Counted from the stretch's first letter, positions 16,093 to 24,713 are shown. The stretch is DNA of 25,405 nucleotides from Bacteroidales bacterium (GCA_004555055.1 SFJN01000013.1:1-25405); one strand, 5' to 3'. Notes: a model not told the origin generated them from the sequence alone. Made by a program: numbers and translations.

Positions 16093-18207
16093 TTATCCGA
16101 TAAGTTCCACGCTACGCTTTACGAATCGGCTGAGGGCTTCGCCCTTGAGCAGGCCGTTCTGCAGCAGTGCAAGGTCGATGAGCTGGGGAACGATGTGGTT
16201 CGTCTTGGCATATTCGCGGAGCACATTGTCGCGTTCGCCTTCCTGCTTGGTGATGTCCTCGCGCACCTGCTTCAGTCCGTTCTTCTCCTCTTCGCTGAGG
16301 TCTTCGGGCTTCACGTCCTTCTGTGCGGCAGTCATGGCATCGCGTTGTGCGCGGAGATTCTTGAGTTCGGCATCAATGGGGGCAAGTTTCTCTGCAAGCT
16401 GCTGCTCGAGGTCGGTGTTCACGCCCTTGACGAGGCGGTGGTCGGTATTGAGCACGAGGGTGTAGGCATCGGGCATTTCACCGTAGAAGCTCATACCCTG
16501 CTGCAGACGGGCCATTTCCTTGTAGCGGCGCATATATTCGCTTTGGGTAATGACCACGGGGCTGCCGTCCTCGCCCATTGCCGAGGCCTCGACGTGGAAC
16601 TCTGTCTTCTCCACCTGAGGCATGACAGCCTGGAAGACGGTGGAGAGGTTGTGCTTGGTTTCGGCATCCACCTCCTGCTTGCCGGCGTCGTCCTTCTGGA
16701 TGAGGTTGTCGATGGTGTCGCCGTCCACACGGAGGAAGCGTACGTTCTTGTAGCCGCGTTCCGTCTTTTCGCCTTCTTTCTTGTCATCGGTGCTCTCGTT
16801 GGCGCCCCATTTCTGCTCAAGGGTGCTAACAAGGGGAGCGTCGAGCTGGCCGTCGAGGAGGAGCACGTTGTAGCCTTTTGCGCGTGCAGCTTCGATGTAG
16901 CTCCACTGGGTCTCGCGGTCGTTGCTGTAGAGGCATACGAGGTCACCGTGCTTGTCGGTCTGGTTTTCCTTGACGGCAGCCTGGTATTCCTCGTAGGTGT
17001 AGCATTTGCCGTCGATGTCGCGGAGCAGGGCAAACTGTTTGGCCTTGTCGTAGAAGTCGGGCTCGCTGAGGATACCGTAGTGGATGAAGAGTTTGAGGTC
17101 GTCCCACTTCTTCTCGAAGTTTTCGCGGTCCTCGCGGAAGATGGCCTTCAGGCGGTCAGCCACCTTCTTGGTGATGTACTGCGAAATCTTCTTGACGTTG
17201 CGGTCGCTCTGCAGGTAGGAGCGGCTGACGTTGAGGGGAATGTCCGGACTGTCGATGACGCCGTGGAGCAGGGTGAGGAAGTCGGGGACAATGTTCTCTA
17301 CGCTGTCGGTGACGAACACCTGGTTGCAGAAGAGTTGGATCTTGTTGCGGTGAATGTCGATGTTGCTCTTGATTTTCGGGAAGTAGAGCACGCCGGTGAG
17401 GTGGAAGGGGTAATCGACATTCAGATGGATCCAGAAGAGAGGATCGTCCTGCATGGGGTAGAGGTCGCGGTAGAATGCCTCGTAATCCTCGTCCTTCAGG
17501 GTCGAGGGCTGTTTCGTCCAAAGGGGCTCGGTGACGTTGATGATGTTCGGTTCGTCGGTCTCCTGCTGGCTGCCGTCCTTCCATTCGGTCTTCTTGCCGA
17601 AGGCGATGGGTACGGGGAGGAACTTGCAGTACTTCTTCAGCAGTTCTTCGATGCGGTATTTCTCGAGGAACTCCTTGCAGTCGTCGTCAATATGGAGCAC
17701 GATGTCCGTACCGCGCTCTGCCTTGTCAGCCTCCTCGAGGGTGAATTCGGGGTTGCCATCGCAGCTCCACTTGTGTGCAGGTTCGTCCTTCCAGCTCTTG
17801 GTGATGATGTCGACACGCTTCGATACCATGAAGGAGCTGTAGAATCCGAGTCCGAAGTGTCCGATGATGGTTGCGGCATCGTCCTTGTATTTCTCCAGGA
17901 AGTCGGTGGCTCCGCTGAAGGCAATCTGGTTGATGTAGCGGTCAATCTCTTCGGCGGTCATACCGATACCGCGGTCGCTGACGGTGAGGGTGCCGGCTTC
18001 GGCGTCAACCTTCACTTCGATGGTGAGGTTCTCTGTGTCGCCCACGTTTTCGCCTTTGGCGGCGAGGGTCTTCAGTTTCTGCGTGGCGTCGATTGCGTTG
18101 GCCACAATCTCACGCAGGAAGATTTCGTGGTCGCTATAGAGGAATTTCTTGATGACGGGGAAGATGTTCTCGGTGGTGATACCGATGTTTCCTTTCTGTT
18201 GTGCCAT
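16093..18207 (-). CDS. htpG: Molecular chaperone HtpG (Hsp90 family)
   Basis: This 704-aa cytosolic Hsp90 is an ATP-driven dimeric chaperone that helps fold and remodel client proteins. The N-terminal GHKL ATPase domain shows LYSDHEIFLREIVANAIDA, SDRGIGMT (usually DNGIGM in enterobacteria, with Arg here in place of Asn), and GHFGLGFYSSFMV. The middle domain contains the WIHLNVDYPFHLTGVLYFP and CNQVFVTDSVENIVPDFLTLLHGVIDSPDIPLNVSR blocks, the most recognisable Hsp90 region. A charged linker with EGEKTERGYK precedes the C-terminal dimerisation part. No Bacteroidetes-type promoter was found upstream of 18207, so expression may rely on a different element. A 22-bp-period repeat lies about 260 bp upstream. 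Confidence 0.96.
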   Translation of the reverse strand: MAQQKGNIGITTENIFPVIKKFLYSDHEIFLREIVANAIDATQKLKTLAAKGENVGDTENLTIEVKVDAEAGTLTVSDRGIGMTAEEIDRYINQIAFSGATDFLEKYKDDAATIIGHFGLGFYSSFMVSKRVDIITKSWKDEPAHKWSCDGNPEFTLEEADKAERGTDIVLHIDDDCKEFLEKYRIEELLKKYCKFLPVPIAFGKKTEWKDGSQQETDEPNIINVTEPLWTKQPSTLKDEDYEAFYRDLYPMQDDPLFWIHLNVDYPFHLTGVLYFPKIKSNIDIHRNKIQLFCNQVFVTDSVENIVPDFLTLLHGVIDSPDIPLNVSRSYLQSDRNVKKISQYITKKVADRLKAIFREDRENFEKKWDDLKLFIHYGILSEPDFYDKAKQFALLRDIDGKCYTYEEYQAAVKENQTDKHGDLVCLYSNDRETQWSYIEAARAKGYNVLLLDGQLDAPLVSTLEQKWGANESTDDKKEGEKTERGYKNVRFLRVDGDTIDNLIQKDDAGKQEVDAETKHNLSTVFQAVMPQVEKTEFHVEASAMGEDGSPVVITQSEYMRRYKEMARLQQGMSFYGEMPDAYTLVLNTDHRLVKGVNTDLEQQLAEKLAPIDAELKNLRAQRDAMTAAQKDVKPEDLSEEEKNGLKQVREDITKQEGERDNVLREYAKTNHIVPQLIDLALLQNGLLKGEALSRFVKRSVELIG

Positions 18208-18470
18208 AATATTATATATGAGTTTTTTGTTTTCTGCGCACCTTCACTGCAATGTCTGTGCCAAAGCGCGGAAGTCTGACAGGTCCGTGATGAGGAAATG
18301 GCAGGGACGCCTGTCCGTTGACTGCTGTCATGGCCTGCATTCTGAGGCTTTCATTCGCGCTTCGGTCCGATGGACGGATGCTGTTGCCGCCGGTTTCCAC
18401 GGTGCCGGAATCCGTGCGTTTTCCGCCTTGTATTTTTGGGGGGTGACGGAGGTCTCGGAACATTGTGTGA

Positions 18471-18564
18471 AAAACATCGGAACTTTGCGACAGAAAGTTC
18501 CGTACTTTTAGGGCAAAACCTCCGTACTTTTGGGGCAAAAGTTCCGTACTTTTTCAGACGTTTT
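18471..18564 (-). repeat. Dispersed repeat element, copy A (22-bp period)
   Basis: TCCGTACTTT occurs three times at exact 22-bp spacing (18499, 18521, 18543). Next to it a perfect 9-bp inverted repeat (18478-18486 with 18494-18502) ends in ACATCGG. Read on minus, this gives AAAGTACGGA units followed by a terminal unit with TCCGATGTTTT. The same arrangement occurs at 24797-24879 on the opposite strand. Confidence 0.75.
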
Positions 18565-18744
18565 GTAAGTACTTGTAAACCAGTATGTTGAAAAGTTGTC
18601 TGAAATCTGGAAAAATCCGTTGGTGCGGGCTTCGCGGCGGGGCGGACGGCAGGGCTTCCCGACAGCCGTAAAGTCGGTGTTTGCGGGTGTCCTTTCTCTG
18701 TATTCGGGGGGGCGATACAGCTGGGGAAGGAGTGGAACGGAACC

Positions 18745-18788
18745 AAAAAAAACGGAACGGCATCGCGGAAAAATAGCGGTGTCGTTCC
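18745..18788 (-). terminator. Probable terminator of the porin gene
   Basis: Arms 18776-18788 and 18754-18766 pair on the minus strand over 13 positions with two A-C mismatches. They are followed by G and eight T (complement of 18745-18752). It begins about 43 nt after the porin stop codon. Confidence 0.7.
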
Positions 18789-18830
18789 GGAAATTCTTTG
18801 CCGGAGTCTGCCGTTATGGCAGGAATCTCA

Positions 18831-20105
18831 TCAGAAGCGCACGTACATCAGTGCCCAAAGCTGGTTGTAATTGCTGTGGCTGTCGCCGGTTGCAGTGGCT
18901 TTCTTGGTGTCTACAAAGTTGTACTGGGCCTGGAAGTAGAGGTTCTTTGTGAACTTGAAGTTCAGTGCTGCCGAATAGATGGAGTTCATATGGTCGGCGT
19001 TGGCATACTGCCGGTACATGTCGTATTTCAGATATGCCTTGAGCCAGGGAGCGCATGGAATGCCGAGTGTGGCGTAGAATGCATCGGCCTCCTTGCCGTG
19101 TGCGAGGGCCTGTTCCTTGACGGTGTAGTCGCCAGCGGCCTCGTTCCAGGTGTAGTCGTCGAGCTTGTAGCCCCAGCTGCGGGCGTATTCCGAGCGGAAG
19201 GTCCAGTCGCTTTCATACTTTGCGCCGACAGCCAGACGGTTGCGGTGGGTAGAACGGATGCCGAACTCGTCCTTCACGCCGACGGTACCCTTCCATCCGA
19301 AGATGCCGATGGCAAGGTTCTTCACGGGGTTGAACTGCAGGGTACCGATGATGTCCTTCTTCTTGTCCACATCCCAAGTGTTGATGCCCTGTCCGTTGTA
19401 GAAGCCCAACTGGTAGTGGAGGAAGGGATGTCCGTCGCGGCGGCTGGGGAAGAGGTCGCCCTGGAACTGCAGTCCGAGGTCGCGTCCGCCGTTCGACTTC
19501 GTTTCGTATTTCTTGCTCGAGCTGTTGATGTGGTCGTCAAATCCGGCGAGCTTCTTTACCACCTGTGAATAGTCGCCCACACCGACGTCGAAGGGGTTGT
19601 AGGGGTTTTCGAAGGTGAAGGCCCGCTTGAACTGTCCGGCCTTGATGCTGAATTCCTTCCAGTGAACCCATTCGAGGGTGGCATCCTTGATGTGCGGCGT
19701 ACCGTTTACCTCAAGTTGCAGGCGGTATTTGAAGTCGCGGAATACTTCGCCGCTGACGTAGAGGCGTACCAGGCGGAGGTTGAAGCCGTCCTGCGAGGTC
19801 TCCATGGCGTTGCGGTCCTCCCAGGCATATTTGCCGATGATGTATCCGCCGAACTTCATGGAGGGTTTCGAGACCTTGGTCCATTCGTCGAGGCGGCGGC
19901 CGTCGGCGGGCTTGTTCTTCATGAAGGTTTCGTTGTTCGAGAGGTCGCTGTTGCCGAATTCGCTGTCGGCAGCATTGTAAATGGGAGTGTCAATGCGTTG
20001 CATCGCGATGGTTTCCGTTTCCGGAGTGCCGGTAGCGGGCAGTTCGTCGCTCCATGCGGGCAGCGAGGCCATGGCGAGCAGGGAAAAGAGAGTAGCGTAT
20101 TTCAT
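18831..20105 (-). CDS. OprO/OprP-type phosphate-selective porin family protein
   Basis: This 424-aa outer-membrane beta-barrel protein starts with a signal peptide (about 1-18, MKYATLFSLLAMASLPAWS). A linker of about 60 residues precedes a barrel of alternating aromatic strands, beginning KFGGYIIGKYAWE. Family-like blocks include LRLVRLYVSGEVFRDFKYRLQLEV, WVHWKEFSIKAGQFKRAFTFENPYNP and LGLQFQGDLFP. The protein ends with an aromatic residue (MYVRF), as barrels recognised by BamA do. The family is named for phosphate/polyphosphate porins of Pseudomonas, but most Bacteroidetes members have no known substrate. No pho genes are adjacent. The start at 20105 gives the signal peptide. It is transcribed divergently from the Omp85-like gene. 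Confidence 0.82.
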   Translation of the reverse strand: MKYATLFSLLAMASLPAWSDELPATGTPETETIAMQRIDTPIYNAADSEFGNSDLSNNETFMKNKPADGRRLDEWTKVSKPSMKFGGYIIGKYAWEDRNAMETSQDGFNLRLVRLYVSGEVFRDFKYRLQLEVNGTPHIKDATLEWVHWKEFSIKAGQFKRAFTFENPYNPFDVGVGDYSQVVKKLAGFDDHINSSSKKYETKSNGGRDLGLQFQGDLFPSRRDGHPFLHYQLGFYNGQGINTWDVDKKKDIIGTLQFNPVKNLAIGIFGWKGTVGVKDEFGIRSTHRNRLAVGAKYESDWTFRSEYARSWGYKLDDYTWNEAAGDYTVKEQALAHGKEADAFYATLGIPCAPWLKAYLKYDMYRQYANADHMNSIYSAALNFKFTKNLYFQAQYNFVDTKKATATGDSHSNYNQLWALMYVRF

Positions 20106-20203
20106 GTCTAAATATATATATGGCGTAGTGAGTGAAAAAGGTTGGAAGACATCCGAATCGTGAAGCGGAAGCAAAGGCGCTGAGGTCTCCGCAAAAACGC
20201 GTG

Positions 20204-20211
20204 CAAAATTA
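20204..20211 (-). promoter_or_regulatory. Candidate -7 box of the porin gene
   Basis: TAATTTTG on minus fits TAnnTTTG and lies 98 nt before the porin ATG. A TTG lies near 20235 at a 22-23 bp spacing, longer than ideal. Confidence 0.4.
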
Positions 20212-20329
20212 CGAAATAAAACATTAAAACGTACAATGGACTGAGAGTTTTGTGGTCTAAACCGTTATTAATGAGTCGCAAATTGCTTGTTTCCATTGTC
20301 GAATGGCGGGATAAGCCTAAAATTCTTCG

Positions 20330-20337
20330 TAATTTTG
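20330..20337 (+). promoter_or_regulatory. Candidate -7 box abutting the Omp85-like gene
   Basis: TAATTTTG on plus ends 8 nt before the ATG at 20346, implying a very short leader. No -33 TTTG is found at 19-20 bp. Confidence 0.4.
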
Positions 20338-20345
20338 CAGCGATT

Positions 20346-21689
20346 ATGAGACGATTATTTATTCTGATAGCATCCGTGCTCCTGGTGTCTGGCATTGTCC
20401 GTGCCCAGCAGCCGAAGGTAGAGATGGACAGCATCCCTGCCGACAGCCTTGCCACCCTGCTTTCCGAAATTGAGCAGGAAATGTCAAAGGCGGAGCAGAA
20501 GACGCCCCGAAAGGGATTCGGACCCTGGCTGGCCAACTATTTCAGAAACGGCAACAAGAACAACGACAAGAAGGCTTTCAACTACCGTCTGATTCTCGGT
20601 CCCCACTACAGTTCAACCGAAGGTTTCGGCATCGGTATATGTGGCACCGGCATCTATTCGTGGGATCGTAGCGACAAGTCGCTGCCCCTGTCGAATGTCA
20701 TCACCTTTGGCGACTTTACCACCAAAGGTCTGGTGCGTGTGGGCATCCGCGGCACGAACTTCCTGCCTGGAAAACGCTTCAAATGGGAGTATGTCCTCGA
20801 CGGTTGTACCTTCCCCACCGACTATTACGGTATGGGATTCGATCATGGCGACCAGGATGTGATGAAGACAGAATTTCGCAGAAACCGCTTTATCTTTGAG
20901 AACTTCTTCCTCTTCCGGTTGAAGGACAACCTGTATCTCGGTCCGCATATCTCGTACGACTGGCTGGGGGCTGCCAAGGTGAAGCTGCCATTGAAGGAAG
21001 CTGTCGACAATGTCCGTGGCGAGGAAAACGTGGGCCTCCCCGTGGAGTCGCATATGGAACAGGTGACCCTCGAAGACGGAACGGCCGAGGAGCGTATGGT
21101 CGACTACTACGACACCTTTGCCGGACAGAAGCGCAAGACCGGTGCCCTGAGCCTCGGTGCCACGCTGACCTACGACTCGCGCGACTTCACCCTCAATGCT
21201 TCCAGGGGAATGTATCTCCAGCTCGACCAGACGGTTTCGCCGGCATGTTTCTCGAATATGGGGCTGTTTGCCACTACCGAGTTTACCTTCGACATCTACC
21301 GCAAGGCCTGGAAAGGCGCCATCATCGCCTACGACCTGCATGGACAGTTCGTATGGGGCGACCAACCCTATTGGAACTTCATGAGCGAACTGGGCAATGC
21401 CAAACGTATGCGCGGATATTACGAGGCCCGTTATCGCGACCGCCATCTGGTGGAGACCCAGATTGAGCTGCGCCAACGCATCTGGCGCCGTTGGGGAATG
21501 GTGGTATGGGGCGGCTGCGGCGAGGTGTTCGACAAGAAGTTCAGCAAGGACGCCCTGTTGCCGACTTTCGGACTTGGTGCACGCTGGGAATTCATCAAGA
21601 ATGTGAACATCCGTCTCGACTATGGATTCACCAAGATCAATGGCAAACTGGGCGGAGGCGTACTGTTCTCGATGAACGAGTCGTTCTGA
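20346..21689 (+). CDS. Omp85/BamA-like outer-membrane barrel protein without POTRA domains
   Basis: This 447-aa exported protein has a signal peptide (about 1-20, ending GIVRAQQ) and a short helical, charged segment (about 25-75). A predicted 16-strand type barrel follows, starting at NYRLILGPHYSSTEGFGIGI. Barrel landmarks are the GATLTYDSRD...SRGMYLQL block and MRGYYEARYRDRH (from residue 355), the counterpart of the VRGF/Y loop motif of BamA/TamA. It ends in a terminal strand with Phe (NESF). No POTRA domains precede the barrel, and length leaves no room for them, so it is not a canonical BamA. Related single-barrel proteins in Bacteroidetes have no established function. A PCMD-domain gene follows 92 nt downstream on the same strand. 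The start at 20346 gives the signal peptide. Confidence 0.78.
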   Translation: MRRLFILIASVLLVSGIVRAQQPKVEMDSIPADSLATLLSEIEQEMSKAEQKTPRKGFGPWLANYFRNGNKNNDKKAFNYRLILGPHYSSTEGFGIGICGTGIYSWDRSDKSLPLSNVITFGDFTTKGLVRVGIRGTNFLPGKRFKWEYVLDGCTFPTDYYGMGFDHGDQDVMKTEFRRNRFIFENFFLFRLKDNLYLGPHISYDWLGAAKVKLPLKEAVDNVRGEENVGLPVESHMEQVTLEDGTAEERMVDYYDTFAGQKRKTGALSLGATLTYDSRDFTLNASRGMYLQLDQTVSPACFSNMGLFATTEFTFDIYRKAWKGAIIAYDLHGQFVWGDQPYWNFMSELGNAKRMRGYYEARYRDRHLVETQIELRQRIWRRWGMVVWGGCGEVFDKKFSKDALLPTFGLGARWEFIKNVNIRLDYGFTKINGKLGGGVLFSMNESF

Positions 21690-21781
21690 CGCCAATTGCC
21701 CTATCCGTGCAAATGTCCTGCCTCTATATCTTATCTTCCCCGAAAAACGAAAACTATCAAGATTCTCCAAATATAACAAAA

Positions 21782-22813
21782 ATGAAAGGACGATTGACAT
21801 TGGTGCTGGCGTTCTTTGCAGCGCTCGGTGCCAAAGCACTACCTTACAGTCCGGAAGTGCTTCAGAATGCAGGAGTGGAATATTCCTGCGCAGAAATCGC
21901 TCAGCCCTCACAGACTGATGCCGTACAAGGCGACCAACTGCTCCCCTTCGGTAATCTCGATTCCTGGTATATCCGTAAAATCAAGGAAAGCCACCTGATG
22001 GGCGGCAAGGTGAAGACCCTTTACGAAGTGGCACCGAAGGGCAGCACCGATAAGGCCGAACCCTACCGGAACCTCGGTGGAAGCCCGTGGGCAACCTCCA
22101 ATGTGCTTGCAAAACCTGTGGGCATAGTCAAGACCAACACTTCGGTCTACCGTGAGGAGCGCGAAGGCCATGGATACTGTGCCAAGCTCTATACCCACCT
22201 CGAGTCGTGCAAGGTGCTTGGCATGGTGAATATCGAGGTGCTTGCCGCCGGAAGCCTTTTCCTCGGCGAACTGGTAGAGCCGGTGAACAGCGCCAAGAAC
22301 CCTTACGGCAAAATGAGTTTCGGCATGCCGTTCGCCAAGCGTCCGAAAGCCATCAAGTTCGACTACAAGACGAAAATCGTTGGTACGCCCAACCGTATCA
22401 AGAAGGGTGTCGGCGGACGTTCCACGATCAAAGGCATGGACATGGCGGATTGTGTGCTCTATCTGCAGAAACGCTGGGAGGATGCTGAAGGCAATATCTT
22501 TGCCTCGCGTGTGGGAACCATGGTACACCGTTTCAAGAAGTCTACCAACGGATGGGTGAACAACGCTTCGTTCACCATACATTATGGCGACATCACCCAC
22601 GAAAGTTTCTACGATGCCGGGTCGATGGGTCTCAACAAGATGCGCTGTGCCAAGAACTCCAAGGGCAAGCTTGTGCCTGTGCAGGAGGTGAAGTGGGAGG
22701 GTGATGCCACCCCCACGCACATCATGCTCCAGTTCTCCTCGAGCCATGGCGGTGCATACATCGGCACCGAGGGCAACACCCTCTGGCTCGACAATATCCG
22801 CCTGTCATACTGA
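21782..22813 (+). CDS. Exported PCMD-domain (putative carbohydrate metabolism domain) protein
   Basis: This 343-aa protein has a signal peptide (about 1-19, MKGRLTLVLAFFAALGAKA) and a single PCMD domain covering most of its length. Recognisable family blocks are DSWYIRKIKESHLMGGKVKTLYEVAP, NLGGSPWATSNVLAKPVGIVKTNTSV, CKVLGMVNIEVLAAGSLFLGEL, VLYLQKRWEDAEGN and the C-terminal IMLQFSSSHGGAYIGTEGNTLWLDNI. The domain is a jelly-roll fold found in Bacteroidetes exported proteins and is suspected to bind glycans. No catalytic activity is known. There is no lipobox Cys, so it is likely periplasmic or secreted. It follows the Omp85-like gene by 92 nt with no clear promoter between, so the two may be co-transcribed. 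An upstream in-frame extension within the Omp85 gene is rejected. Confidence 0.83.
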   Translation: MKGRLTLVLAFFAALGAKALPYSPEVLQNAGVEYSCAEIAQPSQTDAVQGDQLLPFGNLDSWYIRKIKESHLMGGKVKTLYEVAPKGSTDKAEPYRNLGGSPWATSNVLAKPVGIVKTNTSVYREEREGHGYCAKLYTHLESCKVLGMVNIEVLAAGSLFLGELVEPVNSAKNPYGKMSFGMPFAKRPKAIKFDYKTKIVGTPNRIKKGVGGRSTIKGMDMADCVLYLQKRWEDAEGNIFASRVGTMVHRFKKSTNGWVNNASFTIHYGDITHESFYDAGSMGLNKMRCAKNSKGKLVPVQEVKWEGDATPTHIMLQFSSSHGGAYIGTEGNTLWLDNIRLSY

Positions 22814-22821
22814 TTTCTCCA

Positions 22822-22915
22822 TACAGGGATGTTCTATAAATTAGCTTAAGGCGAAGCCAAACATAAGAGCACTTCTTAGAATGTTTGTAAAACTAATTTA
22901 TAGAACATCCCTACA
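22822..22915. mobile_element. MITE-like element with 19-bp perfect inverted ends
   Basis: GGGATGTTCTATAAATTAG (22826-22844) is repeated in perfect inverted form at 22893-22911, giving an 86-bp element. The tetramer TACA flanks it directly on both sides (22822-22825 and 22912-22915), as a target-site duplication would. The 48-bp core has smaller nested inverted repeats (22858-22864 with 22881-22887; 22864-22868 with 22874-22878), so the whole element can fold. It has no coding capacity. It lies 12 nt after the PCMD stop codon and may also serve as a 3'-end hairpin. Confidence 0.72.
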
Positions 22916-22961
22916 GTCATTCCCACCGGATTGCAAGGGGCATCTCCCCCCATAGACAATA

Positions 22962-23010
22962 AACAACGGCGGCAGTCTTCCGGAATTCCGGACGGACTGC
23001 CGCCGTTGTT
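22962..23010. terminator. Strong hairpin between convergent PCMD and antiporter genes
   Basis: Arms 22962-22977 and 22995-23010 are perfectly complementary over 16 bp. The loop contains the palindrome TCCGGAATTCCGGA (22979-22992), which extends the fold. There is no clear T run on either strand. Position between convergent genes suggests bidirectional termination. Confidence 0.65.
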
Positions 23011-23085
23011 GTGTACCTATTCTTCTGGCAGGTTCACAGTTCATGAGGACTTTTCTGTGGGAGCGTTCATCGTTTGATGCCGTTA

Positions 23086-24624
23086 CTACGGTTTGCGGTC
23101 CTGCATCGGCTTCTCTGCAGAACAGGTCGGGGGTGCTGTGTCGGCAGTTCCGTTCCCGGTTTCGCTATGAATTTCCGCCTCCCCCTGTTTCTGCGACATC
23201 AGCAGCAGATGGTCGCCCTTGCGGAGTGCCAGACGGCCGTTCGGCACCAGGTAGCGTTCGCCGCGTTTTACCATGATGACCAGTGTCGAGGGCGGCAGAT
23301 GCATGTCTTTCAGCGTGTTGCCGTGTGCAAGCATGCTGTCCGTCACGATGTTCTCACGGAGTTCCGTACCCAGTTCTTCGGGGACTTCCACTCCGAAACC
23401 GTTGCCGTCCGTAGGCAGGGGAGCGGATAGTCCGAGCCGGCGGGCAACCCATGGGATGCTGGTACCCTGGACGATGAGGGAGATGATGGTGACGAAAAAG
23501 ACAATGTTGAAGATGAGGTTCGCCCCCTCGATGCCTGCTACCACGGGATATGTGGCGAAGATGATGGGGACGGCTCCGCGAAGACCTACCCACGATACGA
23601 AGATGCGTGAGGACAGTGTGATGCGGCGGCCGAAGGGCAGCAGGCAGAGGAAGATGCTCAGCGGACGGGCAACAATGATGAGAAATACGGCGATGAGCGA
23701 GGAGACAGCCGCAACCTCCCACAGTTCGTGCGGATTCACGAGCAGACCGAGGCAGAGGAACATGATGATCTGGAACAGCCATGTAAGTCCGTCCATGAAA
23801 GTGGCTGTCTCACGGCGGTGGCAGATGTGGCTGTTGCCCACCACCATGCCGGCGATGTAGACGGCTAGATATCCGTTGCCGTGCAGCAGCTGGGTGAAGG
23901 AGAAGCTGGAGAAGACGAACGAAAGCAGCAGGATGGGGTAGAGCGCGTGGTTGTCGATGTTCAGACGGTTGAGGGCCATCACGGCAACGCGTCCCACGAG
24001 GTATCCCAAAATGCAGCCTACCGTCATCTGTACCACGAACATCTTTGCCATTTCACCGGCACTGAAACCGTCGGAGGTGAGGAGTTGCAGCAGCACCAGC
24101 GTGAGCATGTAGGCCATGGGGTCGTTGCTTCCGCTTTCCAGTTCCAGCATGGGGCGCAGATGGTGCCGCAGTTCCATCTTTTGTGAACGCAGAATGGCGA
24201 AGACGGATGCCGAATCGGTCGACGACATGGTGGAGGCCAGAAGCAGCGAAGCAGCCAGTCCGAAGTGGATGTTCGTCCATGCCTGTCCCGAAAGCCAGCA
24301 GATGAAGAGGCCGCAGATGAGGGCGGTGAGCACCACTCCGGCCGTGGAGAGTGCGATGCCCGCCAGGGCTACCGGCCGGATGTCGGCATAGCGGGTGTCC
24401 ATTCCTCCTGAAAACAGGATGACGCTCAGTGCCACCATCCCGATGTGCTGCGCTTCGGCAGCGTTGTGGAACTGCAGGCCCAGGCCGTCGCTGCCGAAAA
24501 TCATGCCTACGACGAGGAACAGCAGCAGGGTGGGCACGCCGAACTTGTAGCCGGTCTTTCCGGCAATGATGCTGACAAAGAGGAGGATGGAGCCCATGAG
24601 CAGGGCGTTTTCTGCGGTAAACAT
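23086..24624 (-). CDS. NhaP2-type K+(Na+)/H+ antiporter with RCK_C domain
   Basis: This 512-aa inner-membrane protein of the CPA1 monovalent cation/proton antiporter family would exchange cytoplasmic K+ or Na+ for protons. About twelve to thirteen hydrophobic helices span residues 5-395. Family motifs include SIIAGKTGYKFGVPTLLLFLVVGMIFGSDG, the ion-site-like STMSSTDSASVFAILR, LELESGSNDPMAYMLT with the Asp pair region, and FVSWVGLRGAVPIIFATYP. A TrkA-C/RCK_C regulatory domain follows (about 410-475, ending GDHLLLMS). The tail is acidic and Pro-rich, apparently disordered. The start at MFTAENALLMGSILL is supported by a promoter at 24714-24745; the longer in-frame ATG at 24756 lies upstream of the -33 box. 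Ion preference cannot be read from sequence. Confidence 0.88.
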   Translation of the reverse strand: MFTAENALLMGSILLFVSIIAGKTGYKFGVPTLLLFLVVGMIFGSDGLGLQFHNAAEAQHIGMVALSVILFSGGMDTRYADIRPVALAGIALSTAGVVLTALICGLFICWLSGQAWTNIHFGLAASLLLASTMSSTDSASVFAILRSQKMELRHHLRPMLELESGSNDPMAYMLTLVLLQLLTSDGFSAGEMAKMFVVQMTVGCILGYLVGRVAVMALNRLNIDNHALYPILLLSFVFSSFSFTQLLHGNGYLAVYIAGMVVGNSHICHRRETATFMDGLTWLFQIIMFLCLGLLVNPHELWEVAAVSSLIAVFLIIVARPLSIFLCLLPFGRRITLSSRIFVSWVGLRGAVPIIFATYPVVAGIEGANLIFNIVFFVTIISLIVQGTSIPWVARRLGLSAPLPTDGNGFGVEVPEELGTELRENIVTDSMLAHGNTLKDMHLPPSTLVIMVKRGERYLVPNGRLALRKGDHLLLMSQKQGEAEIHSETGNGTADTAPPTCSAEKPMQDRKP

Positions 24625-24713
24625 GGTTGTGGTAGTTTTCTGTAGAGGAGGAGGGTGGTCCCCCCCGGTTTGCGGTGAGGTTGCTGCGGGCAAGTGTCTG
24701 CCGGCATATGGCA

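Larger units (their letters stand above)
18208..18830. other. Large non-coding gap between porin and htpG
   Basis: No coding region is supported in these 623 bp. Open frames on both strands are Arg/Pro/Ser-rich and run through repeats. The stretch contains the repeat element 18471-18564 and the porin terminator at 18745-18788. The remaining sequence, including the 260 bp upstream of htpG, shows no recognised feature. Confidence 0.6.

Noticed and set aside
16054..18279. 741-codon open frame on the plus strand opposite htpG
   Set aside because: It is the mirror of htpG codon bias (Val/Leu/Glu-rich, no domains). htpG on the other strand is unmistakable.
18478..18552. CRISPR array
   Set aside because: The 22-bp period has nearly no unique spacer between units, only three units, and no cas genes; it is a tandem/palindromic repeat instead.
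20613..21911. 432-codon minus-strand frame opposite the Omp85-like gene
   Set aside because: Antisense shadow; the plus-strand protein has a signal peptide, barrel motifs and a terminal Phe.
21908..22747. 279-codon minus-strand frame opposite the PCMD gene
   Set aside because: Shadow of the PCMD gene, His/Val-rich with no domain; the PCMD blocks on the plus strand are convincing.
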